Assembly: GCA_023375675.1 (NCBI GenBank)
Contig: JALQBC010000042.1
Span: forward strand, 186,001-250,000
Direction of reading: 5' to 3'
Source: Cytospora piceicola
Taxonomy: Eukaryota > Ascomycota > Sordariomycetes > Diaporthales > Cytosporaceae
Length of the DNA: 64,000 nt
The position numbers and the translations under genes are program-made. The notes beneath the pieces are model-generated. The model was not told where the DNA came from. It ran no database searches and was given only the letters and a program-made list of their open reading frames with translations. Of the stretch, positions 49,788-61,851 are shown one piece after another (within the stretch, counting starts at the first letter, position 1; each line of letters opens with the position of its first letter).

Positions 49788-51741
49788 CCCCACCCCGCCT
49801 CGTTCGAATCGACTTCCCCAACCAGCCGACCCAGCGCCTCGGTAGGCCACTTCCCTGTCAACAATGGAACCACAGTATGGCGCTGACGGCACTGACAGCC
49901 TGGTTAACCCCATCTGTCATTCACACCCATTAGCCCATCCCCATCCCTTCATTGGGCACCATCATGCATCGACCTGACGAGGCTTCGGCTCCACTCCGTT
50001 CCACTCTCCACCCACCCACCCAGACACACTCTCTCACACACACACACTCTCTCTCTATACATAGTATATAGCACCCATGTCTCCCTCTCATAGAGGAAGG
50101 TGACCGAGTTATTGGTAACCATGTTTTATCCACAGACGAGGCCGTCATCCACGGGCCCCTCAGGAACCGGCCTGGCATGATTTACGCCCAACGCCTACCC
50201 ATCCCCCTCCCCCCCAGCTTCCCCAGGCCCCCAGGGGAAAGGATCGGCACGCGAGGCGTGCGGATGGTCTGATCGCGGCGATCATAAAACCGGCATCACC
50301 ATCACATATCAGAAAACCTTCTCGGTCCAAATATCTGGGTGTTTGGGTGTCGCAATGTCATCCATCATCATGTGAGCCCCCGAAAAAAACCGAAAGACAA
50401 GGCGAGGCAGCCCAACCTTAAAGCAAAGACAAGTGGCTGAACGTTGCGTGTCATACTTGCATGGTACCATTGTTTGCTCCCCGTCACGGTGGGCCCGGCT
50501 TTCTCATGCTGGGACTTTGACAAGTCTGGGGTTCTGGTCACATTTCACATCGGCGTCACATTGGCATCTATCACATTGGCATTGTCCCCGTCCCACTCCG
50601 TTTCCGCGGGCTCACGATGCTTTGGTACATTCCCCGTGTTTAGAATACACAACATCCCGTCCGTCTCCTTCGCCTTCACCCCCCCCCCCCTCTCCTTTGT
50701 CTTCCAATCGCATCAAAATACTTCTTTTTATCCCCTCTCGTCAAATACAGGGAAATTGAAACCGTCTAGCCATACCCATATCCTATCCACCCTCCATAAG
50801 CCTGGTAGCCTCATTCTCCTTTTGGTATCACAGATATGTAAGAGGGTGAGAGACAAAAAGACAGAAAGGAAAAGAAGGTGAAAGAAATTTAAAAGTCTAT
50901 GTACACGAACAACATCCCAAATATGTGGCAAAACCCCTCACCCTCCCCCCCCCCTTCTGTCGTACAACGGGTAAGGAGGAGCGTGCCACATCGGCAGATC
51001 GAAGAAGAAAAGAGTAGAAGAAAAAGTAGAATAAGAAAAAGAAAAATAAAGGCAAGTTAACATACGACCCATCCAACCGCCCACACACCTTGGCCCATCT
51101 ATATAGAGAACTGGCCACAGTTATCCGCCCGCCAACCCACCCCGTAATTTTTGTTTTCCTGGTAGCACCAAAGACAGGAAAGAGAGAAAGAGAGAGGTGA
51201 GGGAGAGAAAAGAGAGAAAGAACACTCGTACACACCAAGTCAAAATCTCCCGTGTGCTTGTTGCCCGTGAGGGCCCCTTTGATGACATTCTATACGCGAC
51301 TTTGAAAAAGAACACCTGTTTTGCCGGCTGTTTTGGGGGTTTCTCGTTGTTTGGTCGTCGAGAACGTTGCTATGCCGTAGCCCCGTGTCCAGCGCACCTT
51401 CACAAACCCTTGTCAACCATTGCCGTCCGCCGGACGCCTTCTAAAAAGGGATGCCTATCCCACCGCCACCCCCGGACCGCTCGCCCTGCCCTCGCCAAAA
51501 AAGCCCCAACCCCGCCAAAGCAAAGCCAAAAACCAATCTCGAGTATGCCCGAAGAGACATCACAGGATCATCTGACTCCCCCAGTCCCTCGGTGGATGGT
51601 TCGAGCCTGATCCATTGCAGGATACGTCGAGATTTTATTCGCAAAAAGAAGAACTTGAAACGTAAACCCCCCATGGTGTATAAAGCGCGCCTTCGTATGC
51701 TGGCGCTCGACATGGGAAGCGAGGCGCATGCGTCCGCAGAC

Positions 51742-53114
51742 TTATCGGCTGGAGCTTGCGGCTGGCACGCCATCGTCGGCTCCGTTGTATTGCTCGCAGC
51801 ACTCGAGTAGAACTGTATGGTCAAGAGTCAGCGGGCCAGGCCCAAATTTCCAAAGGGGATGCGGATACTTACCCTCCGTGATTTGCTCCTCCCACACTCC
51901 GTACTGGTAGTCAACGAGACCATGCCTTTCGATCCCATCACAGAGACGAACGAGCTCGTCACCCATCTTGTTCAGGCCCTCCAGTGTGATCCGACTCTGG
52001 GTTCTTCCCAGCTGCCGGCCTGACTCCATAACCTCTTTTTGAGCTTGAATGGTAGCAAGCCAAGCATGATTGAAGTCGTTCCATAACTTGATCCTGTCAC
52101 TGTGGAGGTTCTGATCGTCTGAAGTAAGCCCTGTAAATTGTGACCGCCTTGTTAGTTTGTCTAGTCATATACCAAGGAGACGCACTGCTTGCGTAATATA
52201 CAGGGTGTCTGCGTTCGGGCATGTAAAACATAGGGTTTGGGGTAAATGGATTAGGTATCCTTACCAAGTTCGTGAACGTGTGACAATAGCCACTCGGATA
52301 CACTCAGCAGCGACTCGCTGGCTGTCACCAGCGCTCCATCCCTGATGTTCTTGTATATCTCCTTCAGAGCATCCTGGTACTGAGTATAGGCTTGGTTAAG
52401 GTCAGCTCCTCCCGGGTACTCAGAGGACTCTTCCATCGTCACGTCGGGGGCTGCAGTGGTCGCTTGAGCTCCCATGGTTGGCATACCGGCCATCTGGCTG
52501 GGGTAGTTCATCATGGTATTTCTATCAGCCGAGCCCTGCTGATATACCGCCGCCGCCTGCGCGCTCGAGGGTTGCTGCTGCTGCATAGCCGACGCAGCCG
52601 CGGCGCTGGTTGGCTCGCTGGAGAAATACGGGGCTGCCGCCATGGTGGAATCCGTCGGCATCATCTGCGGAGCTGCAGGTTGCCGTAGTTCAAATGAGCC
52701 CGTATCGTAGACGGCACTTTGTGTGGCCGCCTGCGGTACATTGTACATCATGCCTGGGTTATACGGGCTGGCAAAGTTCTGTGTTTGCCGGGCATCTTGG
52801 CCATAGCTGGCCGCTGGCTGTTGGTAACCCATCGTGTTCTGATGCAGGCCGGCCGCGGGCGAGAAGCCGGCTGATGAGGGCTCTTGGTAGTATCCGCCAT
52901 ATCCAGCTGGCCCCCCGCTCATGCCCGGACGGGCTGCCCCCTGGGGAGACGTGTTGAGAGGCGCAGGTCGGTACCTCTCCGAGGGGGGGCCGGCCATGGT
53001 GCGGTGTGCCTGCTGTGCCTGCTGTGCCGGGTTCTGCACAGTCTGGTGGTATCTCGTGTTCGTGTGCTGGATGGGCGGTTCATTTTGCCTCCTGCGGCGA
53101 TTGTCGTCGTCCAT
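51742..53114 (-). CDS. Conserved fungal Gln/Pro-rich protein of unknown function
   Basis: Three exons on the minus strand: 53114-52265, 52130-51873 and 51812-51742, encoding 392 residues. Both introns are GT-AG (GTAAGG...TTTACAG and GTAAGT...CATACAG). Residues 1-250 are low complexity, rich in Gln, Pro, Ala, Met and Ser (AASAMQQQQPSSAQAA, for example). The rest is ordered and helical: QYQDALKEIYKNIRDG, LLSVSEWLLSHVHELG, then SDRIKLWNDFNHAWLA in exon 2, and LVRLCDGIERHGLVDYQYGV before the second intron. A disordered activation-like N-terminus plus a helical C-terminus suggests a nuclear co-regulator, but I do not recognise a named family. The start is ATG 53114; an earlier TTG at 53180 in the same frame is not used, and a TGA lies upstream. 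Confidence 0.75.
51813..51872 (-). other. Intron 2 of the Gln/Pro-rich gene (60 bp)
   Basis: Donor GTAAGT, branch-like GCTGACTC and acceptor CATACAG. Removal joins ITEG to VLLECCEQY and leads to the stop at 51742. Confidence 0.85.
52131..52264 (-). other. Intron 1 of the Gln/Pro-rich gene (134 bp)
   Basis: Donor GTAAGG, acceptor TTTACAG. Removal joins HVHELG to LTSDDQNLHSD in frame. Confidence 0.85.
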
Positions 53115-55434
53115 GCTCCAGTGGAGCGCGTCGGGACCTGATGCCTTGATTGGCGAGCTCGTTCGATGCTGCGCCGGCAACGGAGCTGGCGGGTACAGTA
53201 CGGCCAGTTTGCAAACGCGAACCGGTCACGCGACCGATGCTTTTAGGCAAGCACCTCACCGGCGAGGAAGTCGGGGAGATGGGATCCGCGGTCAAGAGGT
53301 GGCGCCGCAACGAAGGGCGACACGGCGCAAGCTCGATGGTCGTGCAGACGAGGGGAACCCTGGCCCTGAGTCGAACACGGGGCAAATTTCGCTGCGTACT
53401 TTCCAGGCAAACTTGCTGTTAGTTCGACTGGGGAGGAAACTCTCGCTAAGTCTCTGTCGTACAAGGTGTTGGTGATTGTGCGGGACAAGAATTTTGACGC
53501 AGTACAGGATATCCGGCTTTGTGCTGTGGGTGCACCAGGTGGTAGTCGTGCCTCGTGTTGTAGAGGCAAAAAGGACTCGATAAAAAGATCCGAGCAACGA
53601 GTACGGAGGGGTCGTGCCGAAGTTTAGTACGCGGTAGGGAAGTGACGGTGGAATTGCGCTAGACGGCGCAAGAGTATGCCTCGTTGGAAAGGTACAGGAC
53701 AACGAAGTCGCGAAGTCTCGAAGGCTCAAGGAAGGCGGCTCCCAAGCTCACAAACTAAGAAAACACTGACAGCAGATTGTGTAAATCCCGAAGATGACTG
53801 GTCAAAACGGCTGGCGGTTTTCAACTGGGAGGATCCTGGAGGCCCACGCTCCGAACCCCTCGCTCGGCAAGATGTGACCTTGAGAATATGTCCTCTGGGC
53901 AGAGAAAAGCGCACCAGGGTCTCACAGGAAGAAGTCGCAAGTCCGGACGACCCTGGCGTCCGATTCGCCTGCTTGATGCGCCGCAACTTTCAACGTGCTC
54001 TTCTGCTTTGCGCGCCCCTACACAGTACTCTTTGTGCGGCCTGTGATCTATCTTGTCGCGAACAGTGGGAAGACGAGAGGAACAGGATTTGGTGTGGCCC
54101 TAGAAGGGTAGACGGCAGAATTTCTGGCAGGGAGAGGCCGGCTTCAAGTAGTGCGGTTGGGCCGTGTCTTATACCAAAGGGGGGAAGGAAGGGGATAGTC
54201 CAGACGAGACGTGCTCCGGTGTTGGAGGGCTGTGAGGTCTGGATACCTGACCTACAAGCTTTCCCACTAGATCAGGCACATGGGACATGGGACATGGACA
54301 AGGTCATGGACGTTCGAAGGGAGTGTAGCTTCGATCATGCAGATCCCCAGGGCGGCTATCCAACGAGCGCAGCACAACAAGGAGGTAGACGACGTCGAAG
54401 ACGACGGCGACCACTACTGGCAAAAGAAAAGGTGAGGTCAAGATAGGGAGGCCGGAGTCGTACAGGATGTAAGTACCGGTGGTAGTATGCGAAAAATCGA
54501 AAAGGGTTTGGTGGTGCTGGGTAAGGTAGGGAGGGTAGACTTAAAAGAGAAGGGGGGGTGTGTGTGTGTGGTTGCATGAGGGTAGGGTAGGATAGGATAG
54601 GGTAGGGTAGGGTAGGGTAGGGTAGGGTAAAGTAGTTTGTCTTTTCCAAAGAAAGGCAGAGCTCGCACCAGGCAGGGGCCGGGGGGGAAGATAGGTACCG
54701 GTACGGATACCATGAGGTATCCACCCGATCGGCCCTTGGTCAATGGTCAATTTTCAATGGTCAATGGCTGTCCAGGTTGGTTTCGTGGCTACCGCGTATC
54801 GAGGTACCGCATTGTAGTGTACCTACCTACCTAGGTAGTTTATGTCTCGGCTGAAGGGGGGTCCACAGAAAAAGGGCACGGAATAGCGAGGGCGGGAGGC
54901 TAGAGAGCGGCGGCTTGGAACCAATGATTAATTAGTAGCAAGACGCCGGTAGTTTCGAGAACGAAGACAGACAGATGGAAGAGACTGTAAGGGAGGGGGG
55001 GTTGGTAGAGAAAGAAGGAAAAAAAAAGAAAGGGAAAATTGATAAGGATTACCACAGAAACAAGTGCAGTCACGGGTTGCAGCCACTCAGCTCAAAAAGC
55101 TCATGCTGTGTGTGGGATGGACACCCGGCAGTCTTGGATACAGTGTCTTGCCTCATCGTCATGTAAAACACTCGAGGTGAAGTTAACCTTATGATAGATG
55201 AGCAAGCACACTGGCAAATGGTATTGCATCCCCATTGACCAGCCACTCCTCCTGTATTTCGTCGTGAACCACCAAGAATCAGCCGGATGTGGTGGTGGAC
55301 AAATGGCCCCGATCCATTTACTAGTAGTAATCGAGAGGGGACGACGGAGTGGATGCCAGATACAAAAAGTTTTGTATTCAAGGTACACATAATACCGTAC
55401 TTGTATCATGTCAGTTCGGCTGCCGGAACGTTGC
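53115..55434. other. Upstream region of the Gln/Pro-rich gene; no gene supported
   Basis: A 256-codon plus-strand frame at 53676-54446 is Arg/Pro-rich without domains and lies across the presumed promoter and 5' UTR of the minus-strand gene, so I do not call it a gene. Contains a TG run (54559-54570) and a GGTAG pentamer array (54580-54629). Confidence 0.5.
54580..54629. repeat. GGTAG pentamer array
   Basis: About ten units, two of them GATAG, about 1.5 kb upstream of the Gln/Pro-rich gene's start. Confidence 0.85.
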
Positions 55435-55919
55435 TTAGAAGTAGAAGCGGTGTACGCAGCAATAAGCCGTAGTACACTGGCCACTTTTCTTGAGTTTGCC
55501 TATGCAAACACAAACAGCTGTGGCCCAAGGCACAAAGATGGAGTATGTGAGGCAGACTTTGATTGGAGTTAGTTGGTTGGGCAATTGATCTTGCACGATG
55601 CCCACATGCATCTGGAATCGAGGGCGGAAACTCACCACCGTTGCTTTGACACTGCCCGGTATGCACGAAGCCACATGGGCACACTGCAGATGGTAGTATG
55701 AGTTGCGACCCCATAAGCTTAATTTGCAAATCAGGCCACAGTACGTACATGCAGTAGCGAGCCCGAGGTCTCACTTGTGGCTGGACAGCACGTCATGAGG
55801 ACCACATTGTTAGGATGCCCCATATCGCGAGCCAGAGTATGTATAGAGGCTGATTCGTCAAGGTTGTAATGATATCGACTCCGCTCCTGTATGCGAATGT
55901 TGTTGCAAATGGCTGTCAT
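55435..55919 (-). CDS. Candidate small cysteine-rich protein (104 aa, three exons)
   Basis: Weak model: exons 55919-55775, 55683-55636 and 55556-55435. Intron 1 is GTGAGA...CTGCAG (91 bp). Intron 2 starts GTGAGT and ends in a less usual AAAG after CTAAC. The product has cysteines in a regular-looking C-terminal half (TCCPAT-MCPCGFVHTGQC, VCVCIGKLKKSGQC, YCCVH). The same frame continues upstream past a TAG at 55923-55925 into more protein-like text (NPQSRAVLANRMQFIERCTC), so this may instead be the remnant of a longer gene broken by one nonsense codon. No signal peptide is seen at the ATG used. Function unknown. Confidence 0.25.
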
Positions 55920-58900
55920 GTTCTAGATCGGGCATGTGCACCTCTCGATGAATTGCATCCGGTTCGCCAAAACCGCTCGTGACTGGGGGTTGGGTTCCGA
56001 ACTTGGCTGCTGTGGGTCAGGCTGGTCAATCATATCCATCAAGACGGAAAAAGCAAACCTCCTACGGATTACCTGCATATCAACCAAAAGCCAAGGCCTC
56101 AAGCCACCATGTTTCTCTTGTAAGCCCATCGATTTCAATTGAGACTATCTCATATAGCGGTCATCTTCTATTCGGCAAGACGATCCCACTTGGAGATGAT
56201 TAGTTGGACGACACATCGAAGCCCATTGGGTCTGCTCGCGTCGGGGATGCGCAAGTGCCTCGACTCCGGCAACAGAACGCGTGGGTCGAGGGCAGCGCAT
56301 GTTGCTATAGATCATTGCGAGCAACTTGGTAGTTCTGTACCTCAGTCAATCGAAGGTCAATAATAGCATTGTGTGGGTCTATCATCAGCACCGGCCGGGA
56401 GTTGGAGATTGATTGGCGCAGGAGATATTGGACTGACAGTACATACTCGAAAGCACGTATGAAGACGGTTAGGATGGCACGTACCTCATCCCGCTCGCCC
56501 TACCTAACAGTACGGACGTACATGGCCCAGAAACTCGTCGGAGGATGAGTAAACTTTAATCCAGCTGAGATGCTTGCCCCCTTGACCCGAGACCCAGTCG
56601 CTAGTGACTTTGTCTTGTTTTATGTTAAAACTTCCCGGCGTTTGGTAGAGCGGTGCTTTGATAGAAACCCCCATCTTGGTTCCTCGTGGGCTCATCAGGC
56701 TAACGTGGCAGAACAGACTTATCTGCAAGTCATCTCCTCCACCAGCGGCCCTCGCGAGCACTACCGTGTCTTAGTAGCCATGCAATGTTGCAGTCGCCCA
56801 TCTCCGAATCGCAACCTCGACGTCGGCTCAAGGATCACGGTGACGACTTCCTTTATCTCAAATCATGGGGCTATTCAGAACGTCGTTGGCGCGTTGACTT
56901 TGCTCAGTGAAGACCGGGTGATCGGGGCTTTCCTTTGACAATCCAAGGATGTCGTGTTGCCCTCTTGCGCTAATGTATGGCCACTAGCCACCATCTCCAG
57001 CAGAGAGCTTCGCTGGAGGTGGAATCAGATAAGCAGGGGCTGGAGGAAATAGAGGTCGGCCAATAGGCAAACGAAGCATAACTGTCTGCATTTCCGCCGG
57101 GTCACCCGTGCAGGCGTGGAGACAGCATGACGCCCAGACCAGGCAGGACAGGAGGTAGCTGTCTTCGACTCTTCAGCGAGGATTCACACAGCCGTGCAGC
57201 ATTGAATCGCTGCTGAAATAATGAACTTGTAGCAATTCGAGCTTTCTCGCATCCTTCTTTCCCGACAGGCAATGCCCAACAAGATTGCTCGTGCCTTGCC
57301 AGAAAGCGGTTGAAAATTCTGTCCCGTGTCTGCTCGGTCTCCAAATGCTGGATCCCCTGGGCGCAGTACCCAAGCAGGAGGGACTTACATTGGGGGTGAA
57401 ACGTACAACGCGGGCGCGCGGAGAGCGAACGGCCAAAAAGGTATCGGAAGAGAAGTAGCCGAGTACTTCTGTTAGTGGTCGATTGGTCGCGGCGAAAGAA
57501 CCTTGAACCATGTCATCGAGGGCACAGAAGGTGTCCAAGAAGCTGGGTGTGAGAATTGGGAGGATGGGATGTCGTCAAGAGCTGCAAGAGACAGATCCAC
57601 GACCGTGCAGAGTGGGACAGGCTGGCCAGGGTCCTGGCCCAGAGATCACCCCCCCCCCCTTTTGGCAGCAGCAAATCATGACTGAGGTCGAGAGCCCCGC
57701 TGGGTCGACGTGCCGAGCCAGGGTTGTACAGGTACCTCGGTGCCGTGGACCTGGCTGGTTTCAGCCTGCTGACTCGCATGGTTCAGAGGCGACCCGGCAA
57801 CTCGATGATGTTGGCGTTGACGTGCTGATTGGATCTGGTCCATCTCGTTTGCTTTGTTTTCATTTGTATTGAAATACCCGGGGGTCAGACTCAAGGCCGA
57901 CGACAGTACCTAGGTATGCTGGAGCCGCTCCATGTGGACCATGCAAGTTGGGGCTGGTTGCGACGCCATGCAGGACATGGTCGACTCGGGGGTCTGGCGG
58001 ACACGAGCTTCGAAGCATTGCTACCATGCAGCATAGTACTATACATACAGCGCGCTGTGGATCGATCCATCATCATCAGCGAAGCCTGCAAGCTCTCTCT
58101 GTAAAGTCGGATACACAAGCCCCTTGTGGCCGGCTTTTCATCTTGCGCGCGATAGAGTCGCCATGGAGCAGGCGGTGAGCTTGAGTGCTTGTCCTCGTAA
58201 TTCGGTCAGTTTGCCGAGCCGATGACTAAGAACTTATCAATCCATGCGAAGATTTGCAATAAGGCCATGGACACAAGAACGAAGCTGACGTGCTGTATGG
58301 CTGTGATATTATAAGACGATCTCCCAAATATCCCAAGACCGGCGTATCGGAATGCACGATTCGTCAACACCAGGTGAGGTGTTCGAATTAAGATACTAAC
58401 TAAGTGGATAAGAGGGGTGAATCGATAAACGTCTAGAGGGGAAAGAGGAGCCTCCCACAAGTAGTGTGTTTACTGTAGACGATATTTTCCACGCACCGGG
58501 GCACAACTTCCTGCAGTGCCAGATTACACGGACAGACGGGGCTAATCCCGTTGTTTTCCCCCTTCTTCTTTTCTTGTTCTTTCTTCTCCAGCTTATTCTT
58601 ACTATGTCATATGTACATATGTACATACTTGAAAAGTGCATGCCCAGATGCTAACCCGGAGTGGGGACCTGTCGTAAATAAGTCCATCCGCGAATCACCT
58701 TCGTCAGCCTGAGTCCGGGCGATCGTTCAGCCCCGACGAGGCGACCAGTCGCTGATCGTCCTCGATGAGGCGGCCGATGTCCCCACAACACTACCAGAAA
58801 AAGTCTGATGAGACGCGACCGCATCATGGCGCGGCAAATTCTGGCCAGGAGAAACTAGTAATTTTACTCTCGAAAACGGTGAGCCTTGACTAGTGGTGTG

Positions 58901-60350
58901 TCTAGTTCACTGTGTATTTACAGTACATGCAAGTACCAAGGCTAACTTTCCCGTGATATGCGGTAGCTATTTGAGTGATACAAAGTAGGAGACAACTTGT
59001 CCAAAAAGAGAACTTGTAGCCGTTTGGCTGTTTGGCTGTTGCCTGATTCCGGTCCGACCAGACGTTGGCATATTCAGGAGTTATTTGCATATTGCCAAGG
59101 TTATCCACATCCTTCTCTCGTGGCTTGACAAGAAACCTGCAGACCAGCGCCGCAAAACAAGCCGGGAGTCGGCGCCTTGAGCCAGACTCCAAAACATATT
59201 TTAGGCTCCTTGGCTGGCCCGTGGGCAAAAGGCCTTAGTAGAACCTTGGAAGCTAAGTGGGCTTGTGTTGTGCATGAACGCTGGAGACGGGAGCAGGGAC
59301 TCCATTGAGCTACAGTTCAATCCAGTCACGGGGTTTTGCGTGAGTTCAGTCCACTGTATAGTTGGCCCCGCCTGGCCTTGATGTTGATCAAGCGGTCCAT
59401 GACATGACAATTAATACAATAAATGTAGCAGGAAATAAAACACAGTGATGACCTGCCTGCTGTAGCCAAGAAGTCACCCTACCCACAGATGAACATGCAT
59501 ACCTGGTTCCGCCAGGATTGCTGCAACCATACTGCCATGGAGGACAAGCCGTGTTCTTAAAACATATTCCTTGGGTCCCTTCTACAATATTTACAAACAA
59601 AGGATCTCCCGACGATATTTCTGGATCTTCAAATTCATATGTCTGAGTTGCCGTGTGATCATGTGCTACGTTCATACACATAAGTAAAGATGTAAGCTGA
59701 CCAGAATCCATATACCAACATACATACTATGGGCATCATGTAGCACCAACGGTCAATATACTATGTTAGTTTGGGCGAAGATGGACGGGCTCTGCCGCCT
59801 GCTGGTGAAAAGGGAGAAAGAGCCCAAGGTTCGACTAGGCAACGGGGGTTTTTCGCGATGAGTTGTCGTTGCCTCCAGTTCCCATAATCATAGTGCTGAC
59901 TTTCGTTGAGAGTCCTGTGCGCCAGATAGGGAATGACGAGGACCCAAGAATGAACTTGAAGACCGCCACTGTGACGGTTCCTTATGAATGTCGCCGTCAT
60001 AATGGACTTCGGATTGCTTGCCGGCAGTATACCAAAGCAGCTTGGGAGGACCCATATCGTTATCGCCGCGCAACATGGTACTCATAGCCTTCTTTGTTGC
60101 ACAGTCGGGTTACACGGCCGGAGGCTGCCGTACAAACCAGTACATGGGTTGGAGAACGCCGAGCAGTCAGGGGCTTCAGGGTTACCCACGCCGTCGACGC
60201 AGCCCGGTCTACACCTCACATCACCTCACAGTTTGCGGACACATAGGATGGTTTGGTCCCCGAAGGCACAAGTCCAACATGGAACTGTCGATGCCATAAA
60301 CCGGATACTGATTGTGCATATATAATCCAAACAGTGAAGCTGCGACTCTT
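55920..60350. other. Gene-poor stretch, no gene supported
   Basis: Many short frames on both strands with no domains. The most protein-like text is on the minus strand at about 59.52-59.70 kb (FEDPEISSGDPLFVNIVEG, then CFKNTACPPWQYGCSNPGGT followed by a possible GTATGC donor). It could be an exon of a small cysteine-containing protein, but I could not build a gene model. Confidence 0.4.
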
Positions 60351-61446
60351 TTAACGCTTGACCCAGGCAGGCTTCTTCCTGGCCTTGAGGTGACCGTGCT
60401 TCTTTCTCTCCACGGTTCTTGGATCCCGGGTTACGCATCCAGCTAGGTGTTGTGTTAGCAAACCCTTGACACACTGTCGTGAAGACTATCGCGTTAATCA
60501 GAGGAAGGTTGGTCAGTGGCTTCTCACCTCGTCGAAGTACCGGCTTCAAGGCCGGCTCATGTGCCATCAGAGCCTTGGCAACAGCCAGCGTAAGAGCCTC
60601 CGCCTGGCCAGTCGTGCCTCCACCGTCCACCAGAGCCCACACATTGTACTTGTCCACCCTCTGTGATGCCTTCAGTGCCCACATGGCGCTTTCACGGTCG
60701 TGAACACGACCGAAGGCATCTGCCAGGTTCTTTCCATTGACAAGGACCTCGCCTGTTCCCTCCACCACCCACGCGCGAGCCGTCGAGGTTTTCCTCTTGC
60801 CCACGCCCAACGCCCTGCCGAACTTGTCGATGTAGATCGGCTTGGTAGTGTTGTTGTGTGGGTTGATGTCCCTCTTGAACTTGGCAATGGCGTCCTTGAC
60901 ACTTGCAGGCTGGAGAGTCGGGTGAATCTTGTGCAGCCGCTTGACGAGCGTCATGGCCTTTGCGTACTCTGAAGCCTTGATGTGCTCGCCAACTGCCAAT
61001 CGGTAGTCCCTCAGCGTCCTGAACGCCGCCTTCTCCAGCTGATCCGCTGTCACGGTCGGCAGGTGTGCGTATAGGCGCATCAGCTTCTGCAGCATGAGGT
61101 AGCTGTCGTTGAACTCTGGCTGTCGCGAGAAGTATGACGCCGACACTGGCAGGGCTCGGACGTGCGAGGGCATCTGAACCTCGGTGCTAGTAGCTGTCTT
61201 ATCTTCGCCTTCTCTCCTGTCCATGTCGTTAAACGCAGACTTCACCCTTCCCATGTTGAAGGCTGCAAACTGGTCTGGCGTTACGGAGTTATCGAACCCA
61301 GACGGCATTGTCGATACCGTTCTCGTGCTCCCGGCCTTGGAGCTGATCTGCAGGCCCTGCAGCATTCGTCGGAGTTGCTGCCATTGAGGCGCTGAGGCCT
61401 GGCACCGACCTCTCAATTGCGTAAAGGTCGGTCGTAGGGATGCCAT
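60351..61446 (-). CDS. MRPS9: Mitochondrial ribosomal protein uS9m
   Basis: Two exons on the minus strand: 61446-60528 and 60442-60351, encoding 336 residues. The intron has donor GTGAGA and acceptor CACCTAG. Removal joins KPVLRR to AGCVTRDPRTVERKKHGH and ends KPAWVKR, the basic tail typical of S9. Without splicing the frame runs on into a spurious tail. The uS9 core is clear: GRALGVGKRKTSTARAWV, GTGEVLVNGK, VDKYNVWALVDGGGTTGQAE, LTLAVAKALM. Residues 1-50 are Arg/Ser/Gln-rich without acids, as in a mitochondrial presequence. The protein belongs to the head of the small mitoribosomal subunit, where the C-terminal KR tail of uS9 approaches P-site tRNA. The fungal N-terminal extension (about 60-200) is usual. 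Confidence 0.92.
60443..60527 (-). other. Intron of uS9m gene (85 bp)
   Basis: Donor GTGAG, branch-like GCTAACAC and acceptor CACCTAG. Required to restore the conserved C-terminus. Confidence 0.9.
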
Positions 61447-61851
61447 GTTTGTTGTTTCGTCACCTCCTCATGACCTCAGTGTTGTTGCGGCGCGCGTCTG
61501 GCGGGTCGTTGCCGGCAGCTCCACGTCGCGAGATGATGGTCGAGCATCGAAAGGAGTCGAAGATTTTCAGATGCCTGCCGAGACGAGCTTTGGGCTGCCA
61601 GGCCGATTGGGAGCTTCAGGCCAATGACCGAGTGTGGCTTGATCAGACTGCTGCCTGTTAGCGTGACCTGCAAATCACAGGTTCTTGTACTAACACCTAA
61701 CTATTCAGGCAAATTCAGAGCCCGCCACACTTGTTGCCCCGCACTAAGGCTCTCTATAATTTTTTCTCGGGCTTGTTCAACCTCCCTCCTCCTCCTTTGA
61801 CTCACTTTCCCTCCCAACCACATATTACATTCTCCAGAGACAACCGCAAAG
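61447..61851. promoter_or_regulatory. Shared divergent promoter, uS9m / eEF1-gamma
   Basis: About 405 bp separate the two start codons. On the eEF1-gamma side there is a CTCTCTATAATTTTTTC TATA-like stretch (61748-61766), followed by a strongly pyrimidine-rich leader (CCTCCCTCCTCCTCC) up to about 50 bases before the ATG, a pattern common for highly expressed ribosomal and translation genes in filamentous fungi. The ATG context is CGCAAAGATGCC. Confidence 0.6.

Larger units (their letters stand above)
44298..51741. other. Gene-poor 7.4-kb stretch with simple repeats
   Basis: Normal base composition, not RIP-mutated. Many frames of 60-250 codons occur on both strands but overlap heavily and are Pro/Cys/Trp/Arg-rich in the way non-coding GC-moderate DNA is. 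None shows a domain, signal peptide or consistent splice pattern. It holds CA/TG and CT runs (46.54, 49.70, 50.04 kb), C-runs, a GGGCA array (48.50-48.57 kb), a CGCCT array (49.755-49.787 kb), and clustered TAGGTACCTA-type palindromes at 48.89-49.01, 49.39-49.46 and 49.59 kb. It is downstream of both neighbouring genes. Confidence 0.5.

Noticed and set aside
51590..51625. GGTTCGAGCC stretch as a tRNA T-arm
   Set aside because: No matching acceptor stem, anticodon arm or D-arm could be found around it.
53676..54446. 256-codon plus-strand frame
   Set aside because: Arg/Pro-rich, no domain, ends in an arginine run from a purine repeat, and lies over the promoter side of the Gln/Pro-rich gene.
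60226..60350. C-terminal extension of the uS9m frame to 60226
   Set aside because: It arises from reading through the intron. The spliced form restores the conserved KKHGHLKARKKPAWVKR-type tail and stops at 60351.
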